Part shown: positions 32,804 through 44,595 of the stretch, piece after piece
Position numbering within the stretch: position 1 is the first letter of the stretch
How the letters are laid out: every line of letters starts with the position of its first letter
Assembly (NCBI RefSeq): GCF_014650815.1
Contig: NZ_BMVR01000004.1
Coordinates: 186,001-250,000, forward strand
Source: Streptomyces flavofungini
GTDB lineage: Bacteria > Actinomycetota > Actinomycetes > Streptomycetales > Streptomycetaceae
Reading direction: 5' to 3'
Length of the DNA: 64,000 bases
Translations under genes and position numbers: made by a program
Notes under the pieces: generated by a model
What the model saw: the letters and a program-made list of their open reading frames with translations, nothing else
What the model was told of the DNA's origin: nothing
Databases searched by the model: none

Positions 32804-33760
32804 ATGGACGTACTCGCAGGTCTCCTGGAGGGTCCCCGCGCCCGCGGGGCCTTCATGCTCCGCGCGTGCTTCGAGCCGCCGTGGTCGGTCCGCATCGCGG
32901 ACGGGGCACCCGTATCGGTCATGATCATGGTGGCCGGCGAGGCCTGGATCGTCCCGGAGAACGCCGACGGCGCCCCGCACCCCGACCGGCCGCCCCGCCT
33001 GCTCCGCCCCGGCGACGTGGCGATCGCCCGCGCCCCCGACCCGTACCTGGTCACGGGCGACCAGGCCACCCCGCCCTTCGGGGAGATCGGCCCCGGCCAG
33101 TCCTGCGCACCGCTGAACGGCGCCGCCGAGGGCCACTACGCCATGCTCGGCCTGCGCCGCTGGGGCCAGCGCGACGGGGCGGTCCAGATGCTGATCGGGA
33201 CGTACCAGATGCGGGGCGAGATCACCGGGCGGCTCCTCGACGCGCTGCCGCCGCTGCTGGTGCTGCCGACGGAGGTGTGGGACTGCCCGCTGACGCCGTT
33301 CCTGGCGGAGGAGATCGACAAGGACGAGCCGGGCCAGGAGGTCGTCCTGGACCGGCTCCTGGACCTGCTGCTCATCGCGGCTCTGCGGGCCTGGTTCTCC
33401 CGCCCGGAGGCGGAGCCCCCGGCCTGGTACCTGGCCATGGGCGACCCCGTCGTCGGCCCGGTCCTGCGGCTCCTGCAGGACGACCCGACGCACCCCTGGA
33501 CCGTCGCGTCCCTCGCCGCCAAGGCGGGCGTCTCCCGGGCCGCGCTCGCCCGGCGCTTCACCGAGCTGGTCGGCGAGCCGCCCATGACGTACCTGACCGG
33601 CTGGCGCCTCGCCCTGGCCGCCGACCTGCTGCGCGACAGCGACCTGACGATCGCCTCGATCGCCCGCAAGGTCGGCTACGGCAGCGCCTTCGCCCTGTCC
33701 AGCGCCTTCAAGCGGGAGTACGGGGTCAGCCCTCAGGACCACCGCACGGGCGCGTCGTAG
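32804..33760 (+). CDS. AraC family regulator with N-terminal cupin
   Basis: 318 residues. The N-terminal cupin part (FMLRACFEPPWSVRI, LLRPGDVAIARAPDPYLVTG) is the ligand-sensing domain of the AraC_binding_2/DUF6875-like group. The C-terminal double helix-turn-helix has WTVASLAAKAGVSRAALARRF (first helix pair, about residue 235) and DLTIASIARKVGYGSAFALSSAFKREYGVSPQDHR (second, with the AraC signature). ATG 32804 is 6 bases after its -10. Divergent from the NmrA-like oxidoreductase, its probable target. The next AraC gene starts 10 bases later. Confidence 0.92.
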   Translation: MDVLAGLLEGPRARGAFMLRACFEPPWSVRIADGAPVSVMIMVAGEAWIVPENADGAPHPDRPPRLLRPGDVAIARAPDPYLVTGDQATPPFGEIGPGQSCAPLNGAAEGHYAMLGLRRWGQRDGAVQMLIGTYQMRGEITGRLLDALPPLLVLPTEVWDCPLTPFLAEEIDKDEPGQEVVLDRLLDLLLIAALRAWFSRPEAEPPAWYLAMGDPVVGPVLRLLQDDPTHPWTVASLAAKAGVSRAALARRFTELVGEPPMTYLTGWRLALAADLLRDSDLTIASIARKVGYGSAFALSSAFKREYGVSPQDHRTGAS

Positions 33761-33769
33761 CCTGGGGAC

Positions 33770-34558
33770 ATGACGGTCGGGAGCGGTGGGCACGAGGGTG
33801 CGACGCCCTTGTACGCCGAGCGGTCCCCGTATGCCGAGCGGCCCTCGTACGCCGAGCGGCCCTCCGTCGTGCTGCCCGGCGCCGTCGTGTGGACGAAGAC
33901 CGCGGTACCGGCCGAAGCCTCCGGCGCCCCGGCGGGCTCGCCCGTCCTGCCCGACGGCTGCATGGACCTGCTGTGGACCGAGGGCAGGCTGTTCGTCGCG
34001 GGCCCGGACACGCGCGCGTACCGGCCCGCGGCGGGGGAGCCCGGCCGGTACGTCGGCATCCGCTTCGCGCCCGGCACGGCCCCCGCGATCCTCGGCGCCC
34101 CCGCCCACGAACTGCGGGACCAGCGCGTGGAGTTGGCGGACCTGTGGGGCGCCGCCGAAGTGCGCCGCCGTACCGCACGCGTGGACGCGGCCGAGGATCC
34201 CGTGGCCGCCCTGGAGGCCGTCGCCGCGGAGCGCGCGGCCGACCGGCCGCCGCCCGACCCGCTCCTGACGGAGGTCGCGCGGTCGCTGAACGCGGGCCGC
34301 GGGGTCGCCGAGACCGCCGCCGCCGCGGGCCTGGGCGCCCGGCAACTGCACCGCCGCTCGCTGCCCGCGTTCGGCTACGGCCCCAAGACGCTCGCGCGCG
34401 TCCTGCGGCTCCAGCGGGCCCTCGCGCTGGCCCGGGCCGGACGGCCGTACGCGGACACGGCCGCCGCCGCGGGCTTCGCCGACCAGGCCCATCTGGCCCG
34501 TGATGTCAAGGAGTTGACGGGCATGCCACTGACCGAGCTGCTCGGCCGGACCGGCTGA
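33770..34558 (+). CDS. AraC family regulator (DUF6597-like N-terminus)
   Basis: 262 residues. The N-terminus carries a threefold hexapeptide repeat ([18 protein letters not shown], residues 15-32), encoded by an 18-bp tandem repeat; the sensing domain follows ([42 protein letters not shown]), typical of AraC proteins with a DUF6597 domain. The C-terminal helix-turn-helix has [40 protein letters not shown] and [26 protein letters not shown]. The ATG is 6 bases after TAGCCT (33758-33763), a -10 whose TAG is the stop codon of the previous gene, so it may have its own leaderless transcript. Confidence 0.9.
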   Translation: MTVGSGGHEGATPLYAERSPYAERPSYAERPSVVLPGAVVWTKTAVPAEASGAPAGSPVLPDGCMDLLWTEGRLFVAGPDTRAYRPAAGEPGRYVGIRFAPGTAPAILGAPAHELRDQRVELADLWGAAEVRRRTARVDAAEDPVAALEAVAAERAADRPPPDPLLTEVARSLNAGRGVAETAAAAGLGARQLHRRSLPAFGYGPKTLARVLRLQRALALARAGRPYADTAAAAGFADQAHLARDVKELTGMPLTELLGRTG

Positions 34559-34564
34559 GGGAGG

Positions 34565-35014
34565 TCAGCCCGGCAGCGGCGCGAAGAGGTCGGCACCGTT
34601 GCCGTCGGGGTCGAGCACCGTCGCGTACCGCTGTCCCCACACGGCGTCGAACGGCTTCAGCTCAGAGCGGTACCCGGCGGCCGTCAGCTCCTCGTACACC
34701 GCGTCCACGCCCGCGGGCGTACCGCAGTGGAAGGCGAGACCGATGCGCCCGGCCCCCGCCACCGGCTCCCAGTCGGGGGAGAAGGAGCGGACGGTGGCCT
34801 CGGTGTCGAGGGCGAAGCGCGGGCCGCCGGGGACGGTGGCCTCGGCGTGCGGCAGGTCCTCGGCGCCCGCCGGGAAGTCAAGGCCGAGTCTGCGGTAGAA
34901 GGCGAGCGACGCCGCCATGTCGGAGGTGACGATCCCCACCATGTCGAGGCGGGGCGTGACGTGCGTGCCGGGGGTGGTGGCGTTCGGGGTGTCGGGGGTG
35001 TCGTTGCTGTTCAT
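34565..35014 (-). CDS. VOC family (glyoxalase/bleomycin-resistance fold) protein
   Basis: 149 residues from ATG 35014, which lies 7 bases after -10 TACGCT, so probably leaderless. Paired betaalphabetabetabeta modules: MVGIVTSDMAASLAFYRRLGLDFP and IGLAFHCGTPAGVDAVYEELTAAGYRSELKPFDAVWGQRYATVLDPDGNGADLFAPL, a good VOC C-terminus. The metal ligand positions are not clearly His/Glu throughout, so enzymatic, antibiotic-binding or other roles are all possible. Convergent with the AraC gene, 6 bp apart. Confidence 0.88.
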   Translation of the reverse strand: MNSNDTPDTPNATTPGTHVTPRLDMVGIVTSDMAASLAFYRRLGLDFPAGAEDLPHAEATVPGGPRFALDTEATVRSFSPDWEPVAGAGRIGLAFHCGTPAGVDAVYEELTAAGYRSELKPFDAVWGQRYATVLDPDGNGADLFAPLPG

Positions 35015-35140
35015 GCCGGAAAGCGTAGGCAGCCCCTCCGTGCGGGTCTTGAAGGAATCGGACGCGCCGGGGGCGCGCGGGCGGGGCGCGGACGGCGTCC
35101 GTGACTGTCCGGGGGCCCGATTCCTCGCTACGGTGGTGGC

Positions 35141-35566
35141 ATGGCTATCCCTGGCGAGAACCATCTTGCGGCAGCCGTCGTGGCCCACCGGGGCCGTGTG
35201 CTGCTCGTGCGTCGCAGTGAGACGGAGCGGTTCCTGCCACGCGTGTGGGGGGTGCCCTGCGGGAAGCTGGAGCCGGGCGAGAGTCCGCGCGACGGCGTGC
35301 TGCGCGAGCTGAAGGAGGAGACCGGGCTGCTCGGCCATGTCGTGCGCAAGGTCGGCGAGTCCTCCTTCGTCAGTCAGTACCGCGGGCACGAGGTCAAGAA
35401 CTGGCAGGACAACTTCCTCGTCAGTCCGCTCAGCTTCGACGTGACGCTGCCCCACCCCGACCAGGACCACCGCTGGCTCACCCCCGGCGAGCTGGGCACG
35501 GTCGAGATCGACGACTACAACCGGGAGATCGTGGGTCAGGCGCTCAGCCGCCTGCGCATCCACTGA
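35141..35566 (+). CDS. Nudix hydrolase
   Basis: 141-residue hydrolase of nucleoside-diphosphate-X compounds. The Nudix box is complete: G41-x5-E47-x7-R55-E56-L57-x-E59-E60-x-G62-L63. The ATG at 35141 is 6 bases after -10 TACGGT (35129-35134), again a leaderless layout. Substrate (oxidised nucleotide, NDP-sugar or other) is not evident. Confidence 0.92.
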   Translation: MAIPGENHLAAAVVAHRGRVLLVRRSETERFLPRVWGVPCGKLEPGESPRDGVLRELKEETGLLGHVVRKVGESSFVSQYRGHEVKNWQDNFLVSPLSFDVTLPHPDQDHRWLTPGELGTVEIDDYNREIVGQALSRLRIH

Positions 35567-35652
35567 CAGCCCCCGGACCCCGCACCGCCTAGGCCCAGGT
35601 CCCGCCGTCGCACCACCCGGACCCAGGCCCCCTCACCCCAGGCCCTGTTGGC

Positions 35653-36417
35653 CTAGGAGCACGCCAACTCCTCGCTCCCGCCGATCAGTTCGGCGAGCGC
35701 CCGCAGCTCCGCCAGATACTCCGCCACCTCCAGCGGTTCCTTGGCGTACGCCTGCGCCCGCCCGTCCCGGCCGCCACCCGTGAACACGTCCGTGTAGCGC
35801 CGCCTGCCCGCACCCGTCTCCAGGAACAGCGTCACCGTCGCCCCCGGCGAGGCGCACCACGCGCGGTGCAGCGCGTGCGACGGCAGGGCGTAGCCACTGC
35901 CCGCCGCGTACTCGGCGGTCTGCGTCAGGCGCAGCCGGGCCCGGCCCGCGGGCTCCAGGAGCCAGTCGCTGACCTCCGCCGACAGCGACTCGCGATAGCG
36001 CGCCGCCGCCAGCGGGCCGTCGCCCGCCGTCTCGTACAGCTCCATGCCGAGGGTGCCGCGCACCACGAACGAGGCCAGCGCCGAACGGTGGTTGTGGATG
36101 TCCTCCCGGCCCGCCCGGTGCGCGCCGGGATGCCAGACGTGCGCGCGCAGCATGTGCCGGGTGCCGACGTCCACGAGCAGCAGCTTGTCGAAGCCGAGGA
36201 CGTGCCGGTACGACAGCCGCGCGCACCCCGAGGGGTCGCCGACACCCGCCGCCAGCTCCGCCACGAGCGCCGAGAGCCGCCCGGGGGAGCCCAGTTCGGC
36301 GACGACCGTGCGCGCCGCCCGCACCAGCTCCTCCTCGTCGGCCCCGATCAGGTCGACGAGCCCGTCGAGGGACCCCGACAGGAGCCGCCTGGCCCGCAGC
36401 ACGTGCCGACCACCCAT
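35653..36417 (-). CDS. Cupin-like protein of unknown function
   Basis: 254 residues from ATG 36417. The N-terminal 70 residues are helical (VDLIGADEEELVRAARTVVAELGSPGRLSALVAELA). The middle has a double-stranded-helix feel with possible metal or ligand residues: HMLRAHVWHPG, DIHNHRSALASFVVRGTLGMELYE, and SGYALPSHALHRAWCASPGATVTLFLETG, like cysteine-dioxygenase-type cupins, although no full metal motif can be assigned. 61 bases after the terpenoid-cyclase-like gene and probably co-transcribed. No name is known to me. Confidence 0.7.
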   Translation of the reverse strand: MGGRHVLRARRLLSGSLDGLVDLIGADEEELVRAARTVVAELGSPGRLSALVAELAAGVGDPSGCARLSYRHVLGFDKLLLVDVGTRHMLRAHVWHPGAHRAGREDIHNHRSALASFVVRGTLGMELYETAGDGPLAAARYRESLSAEVSDWLLEPAGRARLRLTQTAEYAAGSGYALPSHALHRAWCASPGATVTLFLETGAGRRRYTDVFTGGGRDGRAQAYAKEPLEVAEYLAELRALAELIGGSEELACS

Positions 36418-36478
36418 GCGGTCACGCCGCCTTCCGTCCGCTCCGCCGCCCCGCCCGCCGGGACTCAAGGACCGGCTC

Positions 36479-37882
36479 TCAGCGGTCCGGCTGATACATC
36501 CATACGGCATGGGCCCGCAGCGCCGAAAGGCCCTGATAGGTCATCCACAGGGGGCGGCCGAGATCGTGCCCGTCCCAGTTCCAGATGCCGTCGTCCTGCT
36601 GGCGCAGCACCCCGGCGACCGCGTCCGCGAGCAGCGCCCGCCACGCCTCCTCGCGCCCCTCGGCCACGGCGATCTCCCAGGCGCCCGGCGTCAGCAGCGC
36701 CCGCACCATCCACGCGGCCGTGAAGTGCCGCACGAAGAGGACCTCTTGACGCCAGGAGTCCTGCGGGTGCGGGCGGCGCACCTCCTCCTGCGTGTTGAGC
36801 AGGTCCGCGCACTCCTCGTGCCCGGACAGCGGGCACGACAGCAGCCAGCGGATGCCGTCCTCGCGCGCGGCCCGGGTGTTGCCGTCCTCGCCCAGGACGC
36901 GGGCCGCGCGGTCCAGGGCGACGACGGCCTGCGCCGTGTGCGCGGGCGAGGGGCGGGTGGTGTGCGCCGCGGGCACGCGCAGGGCCGGGCCCCAGCAGCG
37001 GCGGTGCTCGCGGGCGGGGTCGGTGATGGTCCGGTCGACCAGCTCGTCCCGCAGCCGGGCGATGGCCGGGGACGCTGGCGCCGCGCGCAGCATGCCCCGC
37101 AGCACCGTCGTCACCACGTGCGTGCGGGCCAGGCCGGACGGCTCCAGGTCCGCCGTGAAGCGGGCCGCGCAGCGCGCCGCCTCGTCGGCGAGCCGCGCCG
37201 GGTCGGCGCCCGCGCGGGCGAGCGCTCCGAGCACCAGGGCCGTCACCTCGGGCCGGGGCGCCGCCCCCTGGGAGCGCGCGGCCCAGCCGCCGTCGGGAAG
37301 CCGCTGCCGCCACAGCGTCTCGACCAGCTCCGAGGGGTTCAACCTGCCGTCCTGCACGCCGAGTTCGAGGACGAGATGGAGTCCGTACGCGGTGCCGGTG
37401 GGGGTGGGCCGCACCGGCAGGGTCTGTTCGTCGAGGGCGTGCGGCCAGCCCGTGAGGAGGCCGCGGTCGGGGTCGTCGAGGACGGCGAGCTCGGCGTGCA
37501 GGGTGCGGTGGGTCGCGGCGGCGAGCGCCGGGAAGGGGCCGGGGGCGTGCGCGGCGCCGGAGGCCGTGCCGGTGCCGGGAGGGCGCGGCGCGGTGGGCGC
37601 GCCGGAGTCGTCCGTGCCCGCCCGGGCGCGCAGCAGGGCCGCCGCCAGCCAGGCGGCCACGCCCGTGCCGACGCCGCTGACGCCCGCGATGCCGTAGCGC
37701 GCGGCGTCCGTGGACAGCTCCTGCGGCAACACGCCGACCAGGGACTGGAACACCGCGTACCCCGCCGCGACGCAGCCGAGGCCGCCGAGCCAGCCCACGA
37801 ACCGGCCCTGGCGCGAATCGCCCGGGGGCGGCGGCTCGGGATCCGGCCGGACCGGGCTGCGGCGGAGCTGCTGCTGTGACAC
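36479..37882 (-). CDS. Terpenoid cyclase/prenyltransferase-fold protein with N-terminal TM segments
   Basis: 467 residues from GTG 37882 (GGAGGG 8 bases upstream). Two TM segments (about 28-48 and 62-82) anchor it in the membrane. The remainder has alpha/alpha-toroid repeats like squalene-hopene cyclases: RLNPSELVETLWRQRLPDGGWAARSQG, AREDGIRWLLSCP and VLRQQDDGIWNWDGHDLGRPLWMTYQGLSALRAHA (QxxDGxW-like motifs). The DxDD catalytic acid motif of squalene-hopene cyclase is absent, so it may be a non-enzymatic or altered member. Probably an operon with the cupin-like gene. Confidence 0.7.
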   Translation of the reverse strand: MSQQQLRRSPVRPDPEPPPPGDSRQGRFVGWLGGLGCVAAGYAVFQSLVGVLPQELSTDAARYGIAGVSGVGTGVAAWLAAALLRARAGTDDSGAPTAPRPPGTGTASGAAHAPGPFPALAAATHRTLHAELAVLDDPDRGLLTGWPHALDEQTLPVRPTPTGTAYGLHLVLELGVQDGRLNPSELVETLWRQRLPDGGWAARSQGAAPRPEVTALVLGALARAGADPARLADEAARCAARFTADLEPSGLARTHVVTTVLRGMLRAAPASPAIARLRDELVDRTITDPAREHRRCWGPALRVPAAHTTRPSPAHTAQAVVALDRAARVLGEDGNTRAAREDGIRWLLSCPLSGHEECADLLNTQEEVRRPHPQDSWRQEVLFVRHFTAAWMVRALLTPGAWEIAVAEGREEAWRALLADAVAGVLRQQDDGIWNWDGHDLGRPLWMTYQGLSALRAHAVWMYQPDR

Positions 37883-38018
37883 AGGGTGTTCCCTCCCCCC
37901 AGGGCGGCGCGTGGGTCGTCGTCATTCCCAGTCTAGGCGGCCGTAACCGTGTTCCTCCGGGTCAGACGGGGTCCCGAGCCCGGTGGCCGCGGGGCGCGCC
38001 GCCCCGTTCAGTCTTCTC

Positions 38019-41550
<3,532 letters not shown>

Positions 41551-41626
41551 CCTGCCTCCGTACGGTCGGGGTCGATCAGGGCGAGTGCGGTCGCCTGCGG
41601 GGCCCCGGCAGGGCGCGCGGCAGGGG

Positions 41627-42502
41627 TCACAGCAGGTGGGGGAGCAGGGCGCAGAAGACCTCCGCCGCGTTGCGGGCGGCGACGGCGTGGTGCTGGTCGT
41701 CCTTGTCGGGGCCCGCCGTGTCCGACATCCCACGGACGATCAGCCACGGTTCGGGCGCGCCGTGCGCGGGGCCCGCGTACACGGCCTCGGCGAGGCCCGC
41801 GCCCTCCGTCTCCACCGCGAGGACCTTCTCGTTGTACTGGCGCAGGTAGGCCCGCTCGGCGGCTTCGGTGTCGGCGAGCACGGCCTCGCCGGAGCCGATG
41901 GGGCCGCGCCGCGCCCGGTGGTCCCCGGCGCCGGGCAGCGGCCAGGGCTCGTCGTGCTCGGTGAAGAAGTCGTTGACGGCGTGCTGCACCTCGGCGGCCA
42001 CGGGGTGGCTGCGGCCGCGCCGTCGGATTCCCTCGGGCGTCACCTTGCGGGGTTCGTAGTGCACGACCTCCTGCGCCACGACGACATCCCCCAGGCGCAG
42101 GTCCGGGTGGATGGCACCGGCGATGCCGACGAGGGCGAGGAAGCGCGGGGCGTACGCGTCGCGCAGGGCCGCCACCGCGCTGCCCGCCGACAACTGGCCC
42201 GGGTGCAGCGCCTGGGTGACGGCGACCCGCACCGGGCGGCCCGCGTCGGCCCAGCGGAACTCGCGGAACCGTTCGCGGCGCGCGGTGACCGTCTTGCGCT
42301 GCGTGCCGCGCCGGGACAGCGCGGCGATGAGGGCGCGGGTCTCCACGGACAGGACGGTGACGACGCCGAGGTCCCAGGTCTCCGGGTCGGGTCCCGGCGA
42401 GGGGTCGGGGTCGTCGGCGCTCTTGGCGGAGACGGTGATGCTCCCCGAGCCGGTCTGGATGATCCCGCTGTTGTCGGTGCTGATGACCCCGTTGTTCCCC
42501 AC
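41627..42502 (-). CDS. MTAN/PNP-superfamily nucleosidase with N-terminal tag
   Basis: 291 residues from GTG 42502, which has GGGAGG 6 bases upstream. Residues 3-20 are the tag NNGVISTDNSGIIQTGSG, also found in the C-terminal tail of the upstream protein; a Pro/Asp linker follows, then a nucleoside phosphorylase/hydrolase domain (about 44-291). Conserved features: LSVETRAL (Glu54), GIAGAIHPDLRLGDVVVAQ, VLAVETEGAGLAEAV (Glu231/233) and RGMSDTAGPDKD (Asp261), the equivalents of the MTAN active site, so it should cleave N-glycosidic bonds of an adenine or purine nucleoside/nucleotide. Such domains serve as effectors in some phage-defence systems (e.g. Detocs, CBASS). Housekeeping MTAN would be shorter and untagged. 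Confidence 0.85.
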   Translation of the reverse strand: MGNNGVISTDNSGIIQTGSGSITVSAKSADDPDPSPGPDPETWDLGVVTVLSVETRALIAALSRRGTQRKTVTARRERFREFRWADAGRPVRVAVTQALHPGQLSAGSAVAALRDAYAPRFLALVGIAGAIHPDLRLGDVVVAQEVVHYEPRKVTPEGIRRRGRSHPVAAEVQHAVNDFFTEHDEPWPLPGAGDHRARRGPIGSGEAVLADTEAAERAYLRQYNEKVLAVETEGAGLAEAVYAGPAHGAPEPWLIVRGMSDTAGPDKDDQHHAVAARNAAEVFCALLPHLL

Positions 42503-42623
42503 GGCGTCCCTCCCGGGATCACTTGCCGACACTCGTGCCCTCACCCATGGCTCCCGACATGTCGATGTCCCCCGAGCCGGTCTGGATGATCCCGCTGTTG
42601 CCGGTGCTGATGACCCCGTTGTT
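42443..42623 (-). repeat. 54-bp direct repeat encoding the shared peptide tag
   Basis: Bases 42443-42496 (start of the nucleosidase gene) and 42570-42623 (end of the membrane-protein gene) are identical at 53 of 54 positions and in the same direction, 127 bp apart. Each encodes NNGVISTxNSGIIQTGSG (x is D or G). The level of DNA identity, including third positions, shows recent duplication or ongoing gene conversion. Confidence 0.95.
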
Positions 42624-44126
42624 GAGGATGGCCGTGGCCCGCCGCCGGAACTCGGAGGTGTCCACGCCGCGCTCGGTGAGGTAGTCGCCGACGGTCGACA
42701 GGAGCCGCTGCTCGATGATCTTCAGGTGCTTCACGACGTCGAAGGTCTGGAAGTAGTTCTCGTCGGCGCCGATGGCCGCCAGTTCGCGCGCGCTGCAGTC
42801 GGCGCCTATGTCCCGGCCCCGCTTGAGCTGCGCCACGGTGGCGTCGCCCCCGCCGCCCAGCGCGCCGAGCAGGGGCAGCGGCGCCCGCAGCAGCCGCACG
42901 GGCGCCAGCGCGATGTCCCGGATGCGGATGCCGTGGTACGCGGCCGCGCGCAGCGTCGCCAGCGTGCCCGTCCCGCCGATGGTGTCGACGACCTGGTACG
43001 CGAGGCGGGTCGGCGCGAGCGCCCGGCTGCTGAACTCGATGTACATCGTGCGCCCTTGCAGCGACACGTGGACGAAGACGGTGGTCACCACCTCGCCGCC
43101 CCAGGACTCCACCTGGCACGTCAGATAGTGCCGGACCGTCTCCTGCGGGCGGTCTAGGACCCGCTCGACCAGCGCGGCACCGGCGTCCGGCTCCAGGTCG
43201 TCCGCGTAACCGCGCGCGTAACGGCCCTCCACGAAGAGGGAGTCGAGCACCCGCAGGCCCGGGAGCCGGGTCTCGGGGTCCTCCTCAGAGCCGAGCGTCG
43301 TGATCGCGCGCCGCAGTTCCTCCACCAACTCCCGGGTGGCGAACGGCTTCTTCTCGAACTCGACGTCCTTGTCGACGCCGAGCGGCTTGGCCTCGACCAG
43401 ACGCTGCGCGAACGACCAGGTGCGCAGGCGGCTGCCGCTGCCGACGAAGGGCCTGTCGCCCGAGTACACCACCATGGGGTGCCGCTGCTGGCTCTCGATC
43501 ACGGCCAGTCGGCCGCGGGCGCGCGGGCGGCGCGGGTCGGTGCCGTGGGCGCGCAGCCGGTTCACGGCGAGTTGCCGCAGCGTGCCGAGCACCGCGAGGA
43601 CGGCGGGGAGCGTCAGCGCGATCACGGCGGCCGCGGTGATGCCGCCGTCGTCGCGCACGCTGTCCCTGACGGCCGCGAACACGCCCACGGTGAGCAGGGC
43701 GGCGATGACGACTCCGTAGCCGATGTCCCGGTGCCAGGAGGCCTCGGGCGCGTCGGCCTCGGCGCCGCCGGTGGACCTGTCCCGCACGGCACGGAGGGAG
43801 CGCACGCCGTACGTGAGCGCCGCGAGCACGAGGCCGACGTCGAAGAGGACCACGGCGGCGAGGAGCGCCGGGAGCGGGTACAGCAGGATCGCCGCGCAGC
43901 ACAGCGTGAGCAGGACGGCGTCGCCGATGGTGGACAGCCACCAGGCACGCCACGCGTGCGTCACGACGGGCACGAGGTCGTAGCCGTACGACGGCGCCAC
44001 CCGGCGTTTGCGGGCGTTGTACACCCGGTGCAGGACGGCGTCGCGGAACTCGGTGTCCAGATAGACCCCGGCGCACAGTCTCCGGGTCGCGGTGCGGTCG
44101 AAGATGGGTGATTCAGGCGTCGTCAT
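42519..44126 (-). CDS. 4-TM membrane protein with C-terminal tag (first gene of the cassette)
   Basis: 535 residues from ATG 44126 (GGGGGA just upstream). TM segments at about 66-84, 86-108, 135-153 and 163-183; then a cytosolic 300-residue region with VIESQQRHPMVVYSGDRPFVGSGS, WSFAQRLVEAKPL, and VFVHVSLQGRTMYIEFSSRALAPTRLAYQVVDTI. The C-terminal tail (502-535) holds the tag NNGVISTGNSGIIQTGSG followed by DIDMSGAMGEGTSVGK. I do not recognise the family. 16 bases separate it from the nucleosidase gene. The matching tags suggest the two proteins assemble with each other, perhaps by stacking of short beta turns, to hold the nucleosidase at the membrane. Confidence 0.8.
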   Translation of the reverse strand: MTTPESPIFDRTATRRLCAGVYLDTEFRDAVLHRVYNARKRRVAPSYGYDLVPVVTHAWRAWWLSTIGDAVLLTLCCAAILLYPLPALLAAVVLFDVGLVLAALTYGVRSLRAVRDRSTGGAEADAPEASWHRDIGYGVVIAALLTVGVFAAVRDSVRDDGGITAAAVIALTLPAVLAVLGTLRQLAVNRLRAHGTDPRRPRARGRLAVIESQQRHPMVVYSGDRPFVGSGSRLRTWSFAQRLVEAKPLGVDKDVEFEKKPFATRELVEELRRAITTLGSEEDPETRLPGLRVLDSLFVEGRYARGYADDLEPDAGAALVERVLDRPQETVRHYLTCQVESWGGEVVTTVFVHVSLQGRTMYIEFSSRALAPTRLAYQVVDTIGGTGTLATLRAAAYHGIRIRDIALAPVRLLRAPLPLLGALGGGGDATVAQLKRGRDIGADCSARELAAIGADENYFQTFDVVKHLKIIEQRLLSTVGDYLTERGVDTSEFRRRATAILNNGVISTGNSGIIQTGSGDIDMSGAMGEGTSVGK

Positions 44127-44163
44127 ACGTCCCCCGTAAGTGCTCCGCCCGAGAGAGCACACC

Positions 44164-44192
44164 ATCCTATCGGCGATACGGAGGCCCGTCAG
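44164..44192 (-). promoter_or_regulatory. Promoter of the nucleosidase cassette
   Basis: On the minus strand -35 CTGACG (44187-44192), 17-bp spacer, -10 TAGGAT (44164-44169), 37 bases before the ATG at 44126. Good housekeeping-type match; it can serve all three genes. The remaining gap 44193-44458 holds a G-rich repeat stretch (44296-44341) and no gene. Confidence 0.65.
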
Positions 44193-44458
44193 GGGGGAAC
44201 GCGTCAGATTTGATGCCCCAACTGCCTTGTCCTGCCTGGTAGTTGAGTGAGTGGTGGGGTGAGGCCGCCCGGCGGTGGCGCGAGGTGCGGATCGGGCGGG
44301 GGACGGGCGGGGACCGGGGCGGGGACCAAGCGGGGGACCGAGCGGCGGAAAAACAGGTGGCGGCCCGGCGGAGGCCGGAGTTACAGTCAACGCGTTCCTC
44401 GGCGGAAGCGAGACGCGACCGCCGTAGTCGGCTGAGCAGGACCCAGGAGGTGTGACCC

Positions 44459-44530
44459 ATGGCTGTCGTTGTGAACGGTGCTGCCCGCACCCAGACGTTC
44501 ATCCACATCACCTCTGTGGTCTCCGGCTGA
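44459..44530 (+). CDS. 23-residue upstream ORF before rsgA
   Basis: ATG 44459 is preceded by AGGAGG with a perfect 8-base spacing, the best ribosome site in this region. The frame encodes 23 residues, MAVVVNGAARTQTF then IHITSVVSG, and stops at 44528-44530, 65 bases before the rsgA start. rsgA itself has only a weak site and a TTG start. A regulatory leader peptide or a small hydrophobic protein are both possible. Confidence 0.6.
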   Translation: MAVVVNGAARTQTFIHITSVVSG

Positions 44531-44595
44531 CCTCTCTCGTCCTTCGCCGCGCCCGTCCGGCGCGTGGGCCGGGGCCACCCTGTGAAGGGTTCCCC

